A stretch of DNA of 64,000 nt from Guyanagaster necrorhizus (lineage: Eukaryota; Basidiomycota; Agaricomycetes; Agaricales; Physalacriaceae). Location of the stretch: the NCBI RefSeq assembly GCF_019112545.1, contig NW_025064891.1, forward strand, positions 1,080,344-1,144,343. The letters run 5' to 3'. The notes under the pieces were generated by a model. It did no database searches. It had not been told where the DNA came from and saw only the letters and a program-made list of their open reading frames with translations. The stretch's first letter is position 1. Every line of letters begins with the position of its first letter. Positions 46,123 to 57,154 of the stretch are shown piece by piece. A program made the translations under genes and the position numbers.

Positions 46123-46804
46123 ATGGAGCGTCCTGAGAGTCTCATGATGGTGGCGAGGCTCATATTCCAGGCCGCTGTAAGAGCGAAGGTACTTACCATT
46201 GTCGTTGGGGGGCAGCAGTGTCGCTGAATGGTTCGAATCGATTTACAAAGGTGGTTTATGTTTTCTTTTTTCCTATCTGTTGCCGAAGAATATAGCTCGT
46301 TAGGATTTGGATGTAAACGTCACGTCTTTTCACTTCCTCACCCGAAGATCACACTTTGGACCTCCTGCTCTACCTAAAGAATTTTCAGTGCGCCAAGTTT
46401 CAGCTAAACGTCTAAATGTTACCTACATGCACCCTCTAGAAGCTATCCGTTGCGACATGTCCACCAATCACGCTACGATGCTTCCTTCCTTGATGCCTTA
46501 CACGCGACAACTTGGCCACGTTCGTTATACTGCTTGTAATCTTCTGCTGGCCGACAAGATAAGAACATATGGAGACCGTTGGAACGGTGTCAAATTAGCA
46601 TCGGATCTCGAAGATATCATCTTTTTGGTGGGGTTAATGATGGACAAAGGCGAAAGAATGCCCCATGTGTTGAGACAGCTCATCTTGACACCCAACGTAC
46701 TTGACAGCTTTTGGAAGGCGCTTCCAGAAAGTGAAAGACTATTATTCCTCACAGATGTGGACATAGGTGGGTGTCTCCATACAACCAAAGGATCATCTTA
46801 TTGA
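46123..46804 (+). CDS. Hypothetical protein, two exons, function unknown
   Basis: A short first exon (46123-46188) encodes MERPESLMMVARLIFQAAVR. An intron of about 115 nt, entered at GTACTT and left at TTAG before GATTTGG, keeps frame into the main exon. That exon encodes NVTSFHFLTRRSHFGPPALP, SVRQVSAKRLNVTYMHPLEA, ATMLPSLMPYTRQLGHVRYT and LASDLEDIIFLVGLMMDKGE. It continues PHVLRQLILTPNVLDSFWKA and ends at TGA 46802-46804. The sequence looks like a folded helical protein of about 180 residues, but I do not recognise it. The main exon itself has no ATG near its 5' end, which supports a spliced upstream exon. It is divergent from BUD6, about 90 bp away. Confidence 0.5.
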
Positions 46805-46941
46805 CCTATTATTCAAGACATGGATACGTCGTGATATACATACATTACTGCTACCAACTGTAAATTCAATCTTCGCTCGTTCAGATTCGTATGAAAGAAA
46901 TTGACAAATGGAGATACATACCAACCCTGAAAACAAGGGGA

Positions 46942-49900
46942 TTATCTCGGCTTAAGGAAACCTTCAGCAGAAAGACTAGCGGGCAGCGAACCCTCGCAAC
47001 TGTTTGCGCTATCCTTATCCGCTGTTAGAGTGATGACTATGTCGCCACCAACTCTAAACGTGTCGTAGAAGTCGAAGTGGCACCTCGTGGTTGCTTCTCC
47101 GTTAACAGTGACATTCGCCACATACGCAGAGGTGCCAGAGGGGATGGTCTGCTGCACAGAGTTTGCGTCATAGTTGACCACAGTAACCGTGGTGCTGGTG
47201 TTGAGGTAGGAGTTGTGAATGGTGTATTTGGGAATGAAGGGTGAGAGGACCAGGAATTCAGTCGTGGATGGAACTGAAAATTTGGCATTGTTAGCTGGAA
47301 AAAGATGATCCATGAGGTGCAACTAACCCGGGTAAAGGCCCAGAAGATGGAATGTCAATAAGGAGGCCATAGCCGCTTGGTCGTCATTGCCAGGTAAACC
47401 GGCGGGAGCTATAATACAATAAATCAATGAACGTTTAGGCGCGACGAATGACATACTTATCCCAAAGTTTTGGAATACGATTTGTCGCACTCGGTCGACG
47501 GATTGTGCTGGTTTATCAGCGTAGTGGTAGCCAATAGGTGTCTGGAGAGGAAACGGTCACTTTCACGAAGAGGCGCAATGGTGAGTCAACAGACCTGGAA
47601 TGATGGTTCGTTGCCCGCAAGGTAATATCCAGTCTAGAGAAAGGTACGTTATTCCAGTGCTCCAAGCGATACGACAAAATGAAATCTCACATTGAAGAAG
47701 TGATCAAGACGGCTTAGGAAGGTTTCCTGCAGGCCAAAGCATTAGTATAATGCAACTACCTCAAAGAAAGAGAAAAGGGTCACGTTTCCGCCCATAAGGC
47801 TAACTAGATAGGCAGTGTCATGGGGGACAAACCAACTGTACTCCCAAGAAGAAGATTCGTAAAAACCGTTGATATTGTCCTCTTGGAAGGAGCACGATCG
47901 CCCGCTCGTATCCTTCGGCGAACAGTTGGTGGGATCAGTGTAGATGAAAGTTCCATTCATTGCACGCTTCTGCATGAATCCTGTGTAGCCATCGCTTGTA
48001 ACCGTAGGGTCCCAAACATTGCGGTAGAACTGGGAATAATAAGCGACAGGCTTTGAGGCAAAAGCAGAAGTTGTACCAATGACCGGTTGTAGTATCGTTC
48101 TTCTTCCTCGGAATTTCCTAATAGGAGAGCTACTTGACGTATACCGAAATCTTCGAATACGTACTAAGAAAGGGAATCAGCTGCGATCAATAACAATGAT
48201 ATGTTATACAACTCGCCTCGAGTGTCCTGCTTGCCTCCCTTGTTTGCCGGCCGGTACTTGATGGATCAAGGACACCGAAAGGAACGTATCCATACTGCCT
48301 TATATAATGTCAACATCTCCCTTCAAACAGCTCTGATGGGACTTACTTGTAGACATTCACTTGTCGCCCTTGGATATTCCACTCCGGAGGATTAAGGTCA
48401 CCGTCTGTAAGCATGGCGGAGAATAGCTCATTCAAATCGATGCCTAGCTTTTCTGCCTCGTTGTGGTAGCTCATGGCAAAGTGAGAGACAATGATGTCCC
48501 CACTAGAGCCTGAAACGTTCGGAGCGTGAGCATTAAAAGTTACAAGACGACAATAGACTGACCGCCTTGAGTGTATCCTGGGACGTTATTTGTGCGACAT
48601 TCGGGCATCCATCCATTCTTGCGCCAACCGTCGATGTAGGCGTCTACGATTTGTGCGTATTCCACGGGTGAATGAAGCGCCATGAGGGGGTAAAATGTTC
48701 GGAACTAAGTAAGACATCAAAACCTCTCGTCATTTCGACACGACGGGGACCTACAGTATCCCAGCTAAGATATTTGATCATCAAAATGCAGCAGAGAAGG
48801 AAGTGGACCAGATGCGGCTCACCTGCAGTACAAAGAATCGAAGTAGTAGGATGAGGTATCGGTAAACAAGCCTTGTCCTTCTCCGGTTGCATTGTTCTAT
48901 CGAAGAATTTAGATGGGCAAAAGAAACTTAGAATTGAACTAGAATTGAGCCCACCGGAGTCAAAGAAGCCCGATAGAGTGATGTATACAGCATTTCAGTG
49001 ATATTCGCCGGGGTGTTCGCAATGTCGATCTCGACTTTGCTCAACTTCTCATTCCACAACGCTTTTGCCCGGGCAAGGATGTCGTCAAAGGAGGCTGAAC
49101 CGATCTCGGATTCGGCATTGGCGCACGCTTGTTCCGCAGATACGAACGACACGCCTACGCGGAAATGTACAGTCTCTGGGGTATCGGCAAACGAGAACAA
49201 TGCGCCGGATTGGTAAATAGATCCGCCAATCAGATTCACAGAGAGGTTGAGGTGGGTTTGACCGAGGCCTTTGGCATCCATACCGTAACTAGGAAGGCTA
49301 TTTCAGCATGGTACCACCAACATATAAGATTATACCCACTCATCCGCTGTCCAGATCCCATACTCGTCTAGCTTCTGTTGACCGCCGTTAAGTATGTCAT
49401 AACAGCCAAACGCTTGGTAGTGGAAGCTTGAAGGGCCAAAACTGTATGAAAATGTTTGGACTTAGTATACATGCATGCCTAACAGAAAAGTTTTTAAAGA
49501 CCTTGGACCCCAATGACCGCCAATCGTGATGCGTCCTTTCTCAGGATCGATATTCATAGACCCACCCGCAAACGTTCCAGCATTGTCGTTCGCTAGGTCA
49601 ATAACAAAGTATGGCTTAGACCCAGACGGGAATGTGAACCTCTCCAATCCAGCACGTCGGGTGGCTGTTGCTTCCATAGTGATATTATTATCCAACGTCA
49701 AAGCAAAGTAACCGGGAGTAGCCTCTGGAAACCATCAGTATCAGAACTCGATGAACGTGTATTCAATATACTAACCGTCGGTATTAGGTAAACGCGAACG
49801 TAACCGTTTATCGAAGTGAGTTGTACAGGTCTGGAAACCATCGGGACAGAGCAACGGCATAACTTCGAATAAGCCATAGTCACCTAATCACTGGTTGGTG

Positions 49901-50460
49901 TCGTCACGGAGGATGATTAAAAAAGATACCCACCAGATGCACCGGTACCACTGTCGTGAAGAGGACTAAAGCCTTTAATTTGTTGGGTAACATCCGTAAT
50001 ATAGCCTGAAGTTACATTAGTGCTACGCAGATTTCATTCAGCAGAATAAGGCCTTACCAGCAGGGGCATAGCCTGTCATATCGGTCGTGATTTTGGCCTA
50101 GTTGGCGGAATTACATGGGAAGGATTTGCATCAGAACTGTTCATTCATACCACGCCAAAGGGAATAGACGCTCCTGGACTAGAGGAAACTATCAGTTCTA
50201 ATTACGACCTCTGGTTACCGAGAATTTACCAAACATCGCCTTCATTGTCTGTGTATGTCTATGAGCATTTGACACACGCCAGCCTGAGGGATAGCATTAC
50301 CTGTACCAATGAAAGGATTCACGAACGATGCGTAGTCCGGCTTTGAGGAGGAGGAGGCTGCATTGGCGATAGCTTGTGAAATTCTTGCCTGTACATTGGG
50401 CGACGGCTGTCCCTTGACGAAGACCAAGAAACATAAACTGAGAACGATGGGCAGAGCCAT
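46942..50460 (-). CDS. Secreted GH92 alpha-1,2-mannosidase
   Basis: GH92 enzymes are calcium-dependent exo-alpha-mannosidases acting on N-glycans and mannans. The N-terminus MALPIVLSLCFLVFVKG is a signal peptide, followed after a Ser-rich spacer by DYASFVNPFIGTGN. Family strings: GFSPLHDSGTGASGGYGLFE, FTFPSGSKPYFVIDLANDN, HWGSSFGPSSFHYQAFGCYD, FRVGVSFVSAEQACANAESE and ILARAKALWNEKLSKVEIDI. Next come ITEMLYTSLYRASLTPNNAT, SWDTFRTFYPLMALHSP, GWRKNGWMPECRTNNVPGYT, GGSSGDIIVSHFAMSYHNEA, NGFYESSSWEYSWFVPHDTA and GLPGNDDQAAMASLLTFHLL. These lie in family order from 50.4 to 47.0 kb. TAA is at 46942-46944. More than twelve short introns occur. Full length is about 800 residues, normal. Confidence 0.92.
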
Positions 50461-51669
50461 GGGTGCGTTGCCAGTCCAGTTAATGCAGACAGGCTTTTAA
50501 TGAAGCTGAAGCAGCATGAGCACGATGGGGTACATAAAAGGGTAAAGTGAATTGTGACCGCCTTATGCGCCACACCAGTCGCAAATCGTGAGCGATCCAG
50601 ATGGCTTCTACCGCTCGCCCTAGCAGCCGAATCGATTAATCGAATGCAGTCATTGCGCGGAAGCCAGCAGAGCAGCTATTAAAACTGAAGAGGCTTCAGA
50701 AGGGGTATCTGTTTGTGACCTATTTAATCTTCCATTTCATGGTCCTGGATGGTCCAAGCGCTCACGGGGATGAGCAGCCGATAAAAGAAGCGGCGCCAGC
50801 GGCTCCAGAGAGGTGGCATTAGATTATTTTAGAGGATCCGCAAAGGTACTGTCCGGTAGACCACAAGAGACGAAACCAAAAGAAATCCGCCCAGAGGATC
50901 AGATAGAGGAAGCTTTGCTGAATTGACTCCCGGGAACACCAGATGCCTTGAAGAAGGAAAACTCTCTGTACCGATGCCCTGCAGCATATGGAACGTGTTA
51001 CGGTGCAGATCACCTAGGTATCGCGTGATCACAGTCAAGATCAAGGTAACGGGGCGTATTCTTGCGCTTGCTTTCCCGAGAGGCCGCGCAAAGGAGAATA
51101 AGATTTTAGATGAGAAACTGTTACCAAAGCACCCCAAAATAGCACGACTACTGAGCTCTACCGTGGCGTCCCGTATCATCTGTGAATCGCTGAATTGGCG
51201 CCGCAAAAAAAGCCTCAGAATCCTTGGAGATGATCCCTTCTGGCTGTACTCAGGCGGAGACGCGAGGACAGCACAACGGCATAGCGTCCTATATCAGCCG
51301 AGCGGGTGAAGGCTCGCTTAAAATTCGTTGTCATCTATTGTTAAATTTTGCGAAGCTGTCAACATAGGAAGATTTTTGTGCAGCAACTAGTAAGCCACTT
51401 TGAGATATCGATGATTGCGCAGTCCCAGAAGCTTTATAGACGGAAGAATTTCAAGTAGCTTAAATTGTAATACAGAGAGGCAGATCGACCATTTCCAGAG
51501 TTTCAAAGCAGGCTGTCGAGACTGGCGACAGACCATTAATAGACGAGAGGCAGCGCGAGGGAGAGCTGGCGGCAAGGAGCTTGCTAAAACGGGCGACCTG
51601 GCCGGGACCGAGACCTTCATTTTTCTCACGCCCTTTCACCATCAAACTGTTACCACCAGTACTGCTGCA
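50461..51669. other. Divergent intergenic region, 1.2 kb
   Basis: It separates the GH92 start (minus) from the NKAP-like start (plus). Frames at 50829-51206 (minus) and 50923-51309 (plus) overlap on opposite strands without domains. No gene is called. Confidence 0.4.
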
Positions 51670-53061
51670 ATGGCAATGGTACATCCCTCACGGATGGGAC
51701 TCGTTCCCAAAGACCCTGAACCGTCTCTTAACGACCGTCGTCGAGGTCGCACACCGTCCCCTCATCGTTATCGCCGTAGTCCGACACCCACACGAAGCCG
51801 AAGCCGGGATCGCAAAGACAGAGGAAGGTACGAAGACAGATCTAAAAGAGACGAATATGAACATCGCGGCAATAGAAGAAGAAACGCGGAGCGAAGAGAA
51901 AGCCCAGAATATGATGACTACAGGCGACCAGAATCGACTCGTGAGGCGCCATGGAGGCAACCCGAAAATATGTATCCTTCTCGTCGAGGTGGAGGAGACA
52001 ATAAGTTCTTTGGCGGCTCAAAAATCGGAGGCGCTGATTTTATGGAAAGGTCGGTCTCCTCTGGATCCTTCACTAGTTTTGCGGCTGACGAGTATGTTAC
52101 AGTCGTAGGTTGCAGAGGGAGAGTATGGCTATTAATGTATGGCCCCCATCGCCGAAGGCCCCCGCACGCTCACTGTAAGTTCCACTTTCATAGTATAAGT
52201 CAACAATGTCCCATAAACTTGGATAGGTCGCCGAAACGCAAAAAATCCGGTAGAAAGTCGAAGCGCGCGAGGTCACCCTCTGTTACAGACAATTCGTCTG
52301 AGGAAGAAGACAGAAACAGACGCGAGAGGAAAAGAAAAAGAGAGAAGGAGCGAGAGAAGAAAAAAGAGAGTAGACGACATCGTTCCCGCTCTCGACGGTC
52401 GAAGGAGGTCGAGGATGACGACGAAAAAGATCGCAAGCGGCATAGGAGAAGGCACTCTGAGAGTAGGAGTTTTAGTGTAGAACGCCGACGACGCAGCGGA
52501 AGTCGTGGTCCAAGCCCTGACCGAAACGTATCTGACGAAGAGGAATGGGTCGTCAAGTCTCCCGTCGTTCCTACCGTCACGGTGCGAGACACGAGCGCCT
52601 CAGCACCAAAGGACATCAGTGGACCACAGGTGGGAGATGACGATTCCGATGTAGAAGTCGGACCTCATCCGATTGCCAAACCCAATTCGTCCAAGAAATT
52701 CGACGAGCGTTCCTACGGGGGTGCACTGCTTCGGGGTGAAGGTAGCGCTATGGCTGCTTTCTTACAGGAGGGTGGAACAGATGCCCGTATCCCTCGTCGT
52801 GGTGAAATTGGTCTTACGTCCGACGAAATTGCCAAGTACGAGGATGTTGGTTATGTGATGAGCGGTAGTCGTCATCGACGCATGAATGCCGTTCGTATGC
52901 GGAAGGAAAATCAGGTCATCAGTGCCGAAGAAAAGAGAGGCATTCTCAAGCTGCAGAGAGAAGAAAGGGAGAGGCGAGAAGCAATTTTGCGGGAGGAATT
53001 CAGCGAACTCGTTGAGGAGCGGTTGAAGGGTCCAGATGTCCGGCCAACGAGACCCGCATAA
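51670..53061 (+). CDS. NKAP-like nuclear protein (NKAP C-terminal domain)
   Basis: NKAP-family proteins are nuclear RS-rich factors linked to transcription repression and splicing. Exon 1 begins MAMVHPSRMGLVPKDPEPSL, with Arg/Ser/Pro repeats such as RYRRSPTPTRSRSRDRKDRG, and ends after FMER at 52049. Exon 2 (52109-52174) reads LQRESMAINVWPPSPKAPAR, matching the conserved WPPSP string. Exon 3 from 52227 holds SPKRKKSGRKSKRARSPS, a long basic RS stretch, then the family C-terminus: YGGALLRGEGSAMAAFLQEG, RRGEIGLTSDEIAKYEDVGY, VMSGSRHRRMNAVRMRKENQ and VISAEEKRGILKLQREERER. It stops at 53059-53061. The reading frame is also open straight through both introns, but the spliced version restores the conserved WPPSP region. 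The conserved C-terminus leaves no doubt on family. Confidence 0.92.
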   Translation: MAMVHPSRMGLVPKDPEPSLNDRRRGRTPSPHRYRRSPTPTRSRSRDRKDRGRYEDRSKRDEYEHRGNRRRNAERRESPEYDDYRRPESTREAPWRQPENMYPSRRGGGDNKFFGGSKIGGADFMERSVSSGSFTSFAADEYVTVVGCRGRVWLLMYGPHRRRPPHAHCKFHFHSISQQCPINLDRSPKRKKSGRKSKRARSPSVTDNSSEEEDRNRRERKRKREKEREKKKESRRHRSRSRRSKEVEDDDEKDRKRHRRRHSESRSFSVERRRRSGSRGPSPDRNVSDEEEWVVKSPVVPTVTVRDTSASAPKDISGPQVGDDDSDVEVGPHPIAKPNSSKKFDERSYGGALLRGEGSAMAAFLQEGGTDARIPRRGEIGLTSDEIAKYEDVGYVMSGSRHRRMNAVRMRKENQVISAEEKRGILKLQREERERREAILREEFSELVEERLKGPDVRPTRPA

Positions 53062-53161
53062 TGTTTTTGTTGTATGTGTATCAGATCCTCTTAGTATTAT
53101 CAATATCATTCATCAATAGTTATTCGTGATGTCGTTCTCTCATACAAAGGATATCAAACCT

Positions 53162-55909
53162 TCAGGATATACTTCCGTGCTCCTTTCTGAGATGCGAATA
53201 CACTCCGCTTGATCCATCAGACTCCCTAAAAGTCTTCATACAGACCCAGCAGATATGAGTGTGGCACCGTGCGCAGGTCACATGATTGCAACCTCCGTTC
53301 TTCTCTATCACAGCCTTGCAGTTCGGACATTCTTTGGCTCCATGTTCAGCCTTCCACCTCTGAAATGCTTCATATCCGCCCTCCATGTTTTCACGATGTT
53401 GTTTGCATGACAATCCCTCATGAAACTGGACATGACAAAAGGCGCATATTTTGCCCCAGCATGACGGACAAACGAGGACTGTCCCTTCGTTCGCAGGTCG
53501 ATATACGACTTGGCAATCAGGTGTTGGACAATACCTGAATTCTTCGGGTCTTACGTGGATGTGTGCAAGGAAGGCCACCTCGAGCAAGCGGTTTTCTTGT
53601 TCAGGCGAAAGCAGTTTCCGTATGATGCCAACATCAACATATTCGTCGCATAAGTGTCCATCGACTTCCTTCACACAACGCGGAGATGGGCAAGCTGAGT
53701 CATTAGTGAGGAGCATATGTTGCAAGCACTCCTTGCAATACGAATGCCCGCATTTGAGCGTGATTGGATTCGTAATTTCGCACCAGCAAACCGGACAAGC
53801 ATCGTCACTTGCCTTTTCCCCGTCTCTGTGGTCTAAAGTTGCCAAAGCCTTTCGTACTTGATCGATATCCACGCTTTTTTTGACCATTAAGGATCGCTTC
53901 GCGAAGTCGATGAAACAGTTTCCCCGACCAAATCTCTCCTGCATGATCTCCAAGCCACCCTTGATCAAATGACTCAGCATGGCGCGGTCAAGGGAGATGA
54001 TATTCGGAGCGGACTTCAACCCCTGGCATTTAATCCTTAAACTATTAATCACCGACTCCGCAGCATCTCCGTAAACGTGGATTTCCCGTTTCCTAGAATC
54101 ACACAAAATATGTGCATCGTTGAACTCCTCCAAATATTGCTTCCCTTCCTCATTCATGAAGAAGTCGTCCCACATAATCTTTCCATCTCGGTCCATCAGC
54201 TTTCTACCATCAAGGATCTTCTCAATTTTATCCTTGAGCTGTCCTAGTGACTTAGGATCCGAGCTGAAGAGCCTGACACAAACGATGTTGAGGGTCTCCC
54301 CCGCTGCGTTCCGATCGTAAAATTTGAGATTGCAGTTGGGGTGGTCCTCTTTCTGTTCCTCCAATGACGCCTTGATGACTACGAATAATAGATAGGGAAT
54401 GTTGTACTTGACGGCATGAATGAGTTCCAGCCACATGGGAGAACGATTCAGGAATGACTGCGGCTTTTTCTGAAGCTGCTCCACAGCCTTCGCCGCATCG
54501 TCGGGGTTGATGAACTGAGCGAATGCAGTTATCTTTGACTTTTGTTTGTCCTCCGGCAACACATCAAAGCTGTCCAAAGTCCCGAACTGCTTGAGCTGTT
54601 CCTCGACATCCAAAAGGGAACTCTGCCGATCATACGCGGCTTCCTTCAACATAACAGACTTGCATTGATTCCCGCAGTACTCTCGCAGATGAAAGTCTAT
54701 CGTGTTCATAGGAAGACCCTTGATCTCGACCGAGAAGGACGTCGTCTGATGTATGGATGGCGTTTGGAATTTGGCCTCCAGCTTGTAACCGTTGAATGTA
54801 GATCCGTTCAGTCTCTCTGCGTTTTTCTTTGCATCCGTGATCCTTGTATAATGTGCCCATCCTATGCGACGAGGAGCGAACCACGCTACTTTGACCTTTG
54901 TGCTCCGCAAAGTTGCCGCCCCGCTCTCTACCGCTTTCAAATCCATCTTCAGCTGCATACCAGAGCCTGCGAGTCCACGCACTGCCGCGGAAGCTTCCGC
55001 GACGGTAAAGAAAGTTGCGCGCGCGGTGGCGGCCTCCGCGTCCTTTGTGACTGCTATATTGCTAAGTCGACCGAACGGTTCCAGCAAGGCGATAAGCGTG
55101 CCTTGGGTCTGATCGTCTGGGATGGTGGATATCACGACTGTACGTGACTCGAAGGAAGTAGTGATACTTTGGATGTTCGCACCAGGACCAAACAGTGCTT
55201 TGCAATGGAAAAAGCTGCGCTGCATTTCTGTTCCCATGGCTAGTTCATCGTCGTCTTCTTCAGCTGCCTAAATGTTTACCGTCAGCGATTTTTTTTTCTG
55301 AGATCCAGTACTCGCCTCTTCAACAACTTCGCTTTCAATCTCTTGATCTTCTCGGACAGCCACATCGCCCAAGGTCGTAGTCTTCTCCGTGGTAACGCCG
55401 GGGCCAATCACGATTGGGATCGGCGCGATGGTTCTTTGGGCCAGTACGATAGGCACCCGACGTTTATCCATCAAGTCGTGACTGAACGAGCAGTTGGACC
55501 CAAAGCGACATTGTCCCTGTGCATGGAACGCGCATACCGGATTATGCCCCTCTGGATGAGGGAAAGGACATTCCTGGCCTTTCGTGCACTTCCCTTGAAG
55601 GAAAAACCTGCATGGCGCAAAGACAGACGGTGCTTTGGCAGGCTCACCACCTCTGACGATCGGCCGCGGATCCACGCTGGGACCAACGTGGAGGAAAGTG
55701 CAAGATCCACCATTCTTGCACATACCCTGAACGAAAAAGATACACGGTGAAGATGGGGACAAGGTTGGTTTGCTGCTCGTCGCGGGTAATGATCCTGTCC
55801 CTCTCTCCTGATGAGAGAGTCGACATGAATCGCCAAATCTGCAGCTGCCACGCAAGAAGGGTTGACAGGTTTTCGGGTTAGGCAGCTCTGCTCTCGTATT
55901 GCGATGCAT
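53162..55909 (-). CDS. CCCH zinc-finger plus RBR-type E3 ubiquitin ligase
   Basis: The N-terminal exon encodes four CCCH fingers: CQPFLRGSCRFGDSCRLSH, CIFFVQGMCKNGGSCTFLH, CRFFLQGKCTKGQECPFPH and CAFHAQGQCRFGSNCSFSH. A second exon of about 690 codons carries an RRM-like part (TVVISTIPDDQTQGTLIALL, AFAQFINPDDAAKAVEQLQ). The C-terminal RBR module comprises RING1 CPVCWCEITNPITLKCGHSY, IBR CPSCWGKICAFCHVQFHEGL and RING2 CPNCKAVIEKNGGCNHVTCA. GCNHVTC contains the usual catalytic Cys, so it should act as a RING/HECT hybrid ligase. RNA binding by the CCCH/RRM part is inferred. One intron near 55240-55270 joins the exons. The inner ATG at 55909 is preferred (MHRNTRAELPNPK); an ATG at 56032 would add 41 residues. 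Substrate is unknown. Confidence 0.9.
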
Positions 55910-56126
55910 GGTACTGATGATGGCTGGGACTAGGACGTAGGCGCCAAAGTATAACGATGCAGCACCCTCTGGCCTGGTGTTAAGCAAGTTCCCGGCACAG
56001 GTTGCCGACATCAAGGAGTCTGATATGCTCATTCATGTGAACTCTGAATGATTCGTAATCGGGCTCAATGTAATGTAATGTACCTCTTATGATTATTAGT
56101 CTGTCTACTCCACGAACACAAAAAAA

Positions 56127-56777
56127 TTATGAACCAGTCATCATCCTACTCAGCCATTTCACCGACTTCCTCAACCTCCCATCTTTCGGCAGCTCAGGAA
56201 CTGGTGGCGCAGCGCCGGCACGATTGACCTTTTTCTTGATGCGTAAGGGAAAGGTGGGCTTCATGGGTCTGGGAATTGGCTTCGAGACCGGGGATACTGT
56301 CTTTTGCATCGACGATATCGTTGGTTTGCACAAGGAAGAGGGCGAACTAGGACGAGCGGGACTCTGGGGCTTCGTAGGAAATAGTGTGACCGACAGACGC
56401 CGCGATGCTTTCTTCAGCACAGGTAGGAGTAATTTCTTAGGTGAGGGTGTTGTTGATAATTTGATATTGGCAGTACTGTTGTTGGTATCTTCCACTAATG
56501 TGGTATCTGCGTCATCGCGAGTAGACGAAGAATTTGCGAGACTAATGAGTGTCGTATCTGGTGTAGCATTTCGGAACGTCGTTCCACCACAATTGCTTGA
56601 GGTGCCTCCTTCCCTAATAGGACTGGTATGAGTTGAAGAACGTGTATATGAACCAAATACGTCCAGCTTGGAGGAACCAGAGGAGAAGTTGTGTGGAAAA
56701 TCAGGTAGAGTGTACTGAAACTTGCTAGTCGACTCGGCTGTGTCATCAATGGGAGCAGGCTCCAGTGTTGCATCCAT
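56127..56777 (-). CDS. Ser/Thr/Pro-rich protein, function unknown; probable upstream exon
   Basis: The main exon starts MDATLEPAPIDDTAESTSKF at 56777 and ends LRKSVKWLSRMMTGS, TAA 56127-56129. It is Ser/Thr/Pro-rich with basic patches (KKASRRLSVTLFPTKPQ, PTFPLRIKKKVNRAGAAP), so probably disordered. An intron-like GTCAGT...CATGCAG directly precedes the ATG, and upstream the sequence LNRPNASATRPSKKALGKRK is open to about 56930. The true start may therefore lie further up; no ATG was seen in that stretch. I do not recognise the family. Confidence 0.5.
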   Translation of the reverse strand: MDATLEPAPIDDTAESTSKFQYTLPDFPHNFSSGSSKLDVFGSYTRSSTHTSPIREGGTSSNCGGTTFRNATPDTTLISLANSSSTRDDADTTLVEDTNNSTANIKLSTTPSPKKLLLPVLKKASRRLSVTLFPTKPQSPARPSSPSSLCKPTISSMQKTVSPVSKPIPRPMKPTFPLRIKKKVNRAGAAPPVPELPKDGRLRKSVKWLSRMMTGS

Positions 56778-57154
56778 CTGCATGGAAACTGTCAATATAC
56801 TCGCAACACGAATATGAGACACTGACAGGAGTGACCTGAATGATTTCCGCTACCTTCCGCTTTCCAAGTGCCTTCTTTGATGGTCTTGTAGCTGAGGCGT
56901 TTGGACGGTTCAGATCGCGGCTCGCCAATACAGGGCACACTTGCTTGTACGAGGTGGTAATAGAACTAATAGAGAATCATTCACTAGAGTGATGTTGGGA
57001 TTTTGCCGGAAAGTTCTAGGAAGGGCAATCCGGCATCATGCTGAGAGTTGATAAGTAAGCTCAAGAGAAAGAGAAAGTTGTAGTAAATTCTAGATATAAG
57101 CCTGGAGAGTATAAATACAAGCTCTGTAGGAGCTGTAGAAGAACAAAGTTCATT

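Noticed and set aside
50829..51309. Opposed open frames in the GH92/NKAP gap
   Set aside because: They overlap each other on opposite strands and have no features of genes.
51415..53061. Single uninterrupted 548-codon gene for NKAP
   Set aside because: The middle would lose the conserved WPPSP segment and the first 85 codons precede the real ATG at 51670; the spliced model restores the family sequence.
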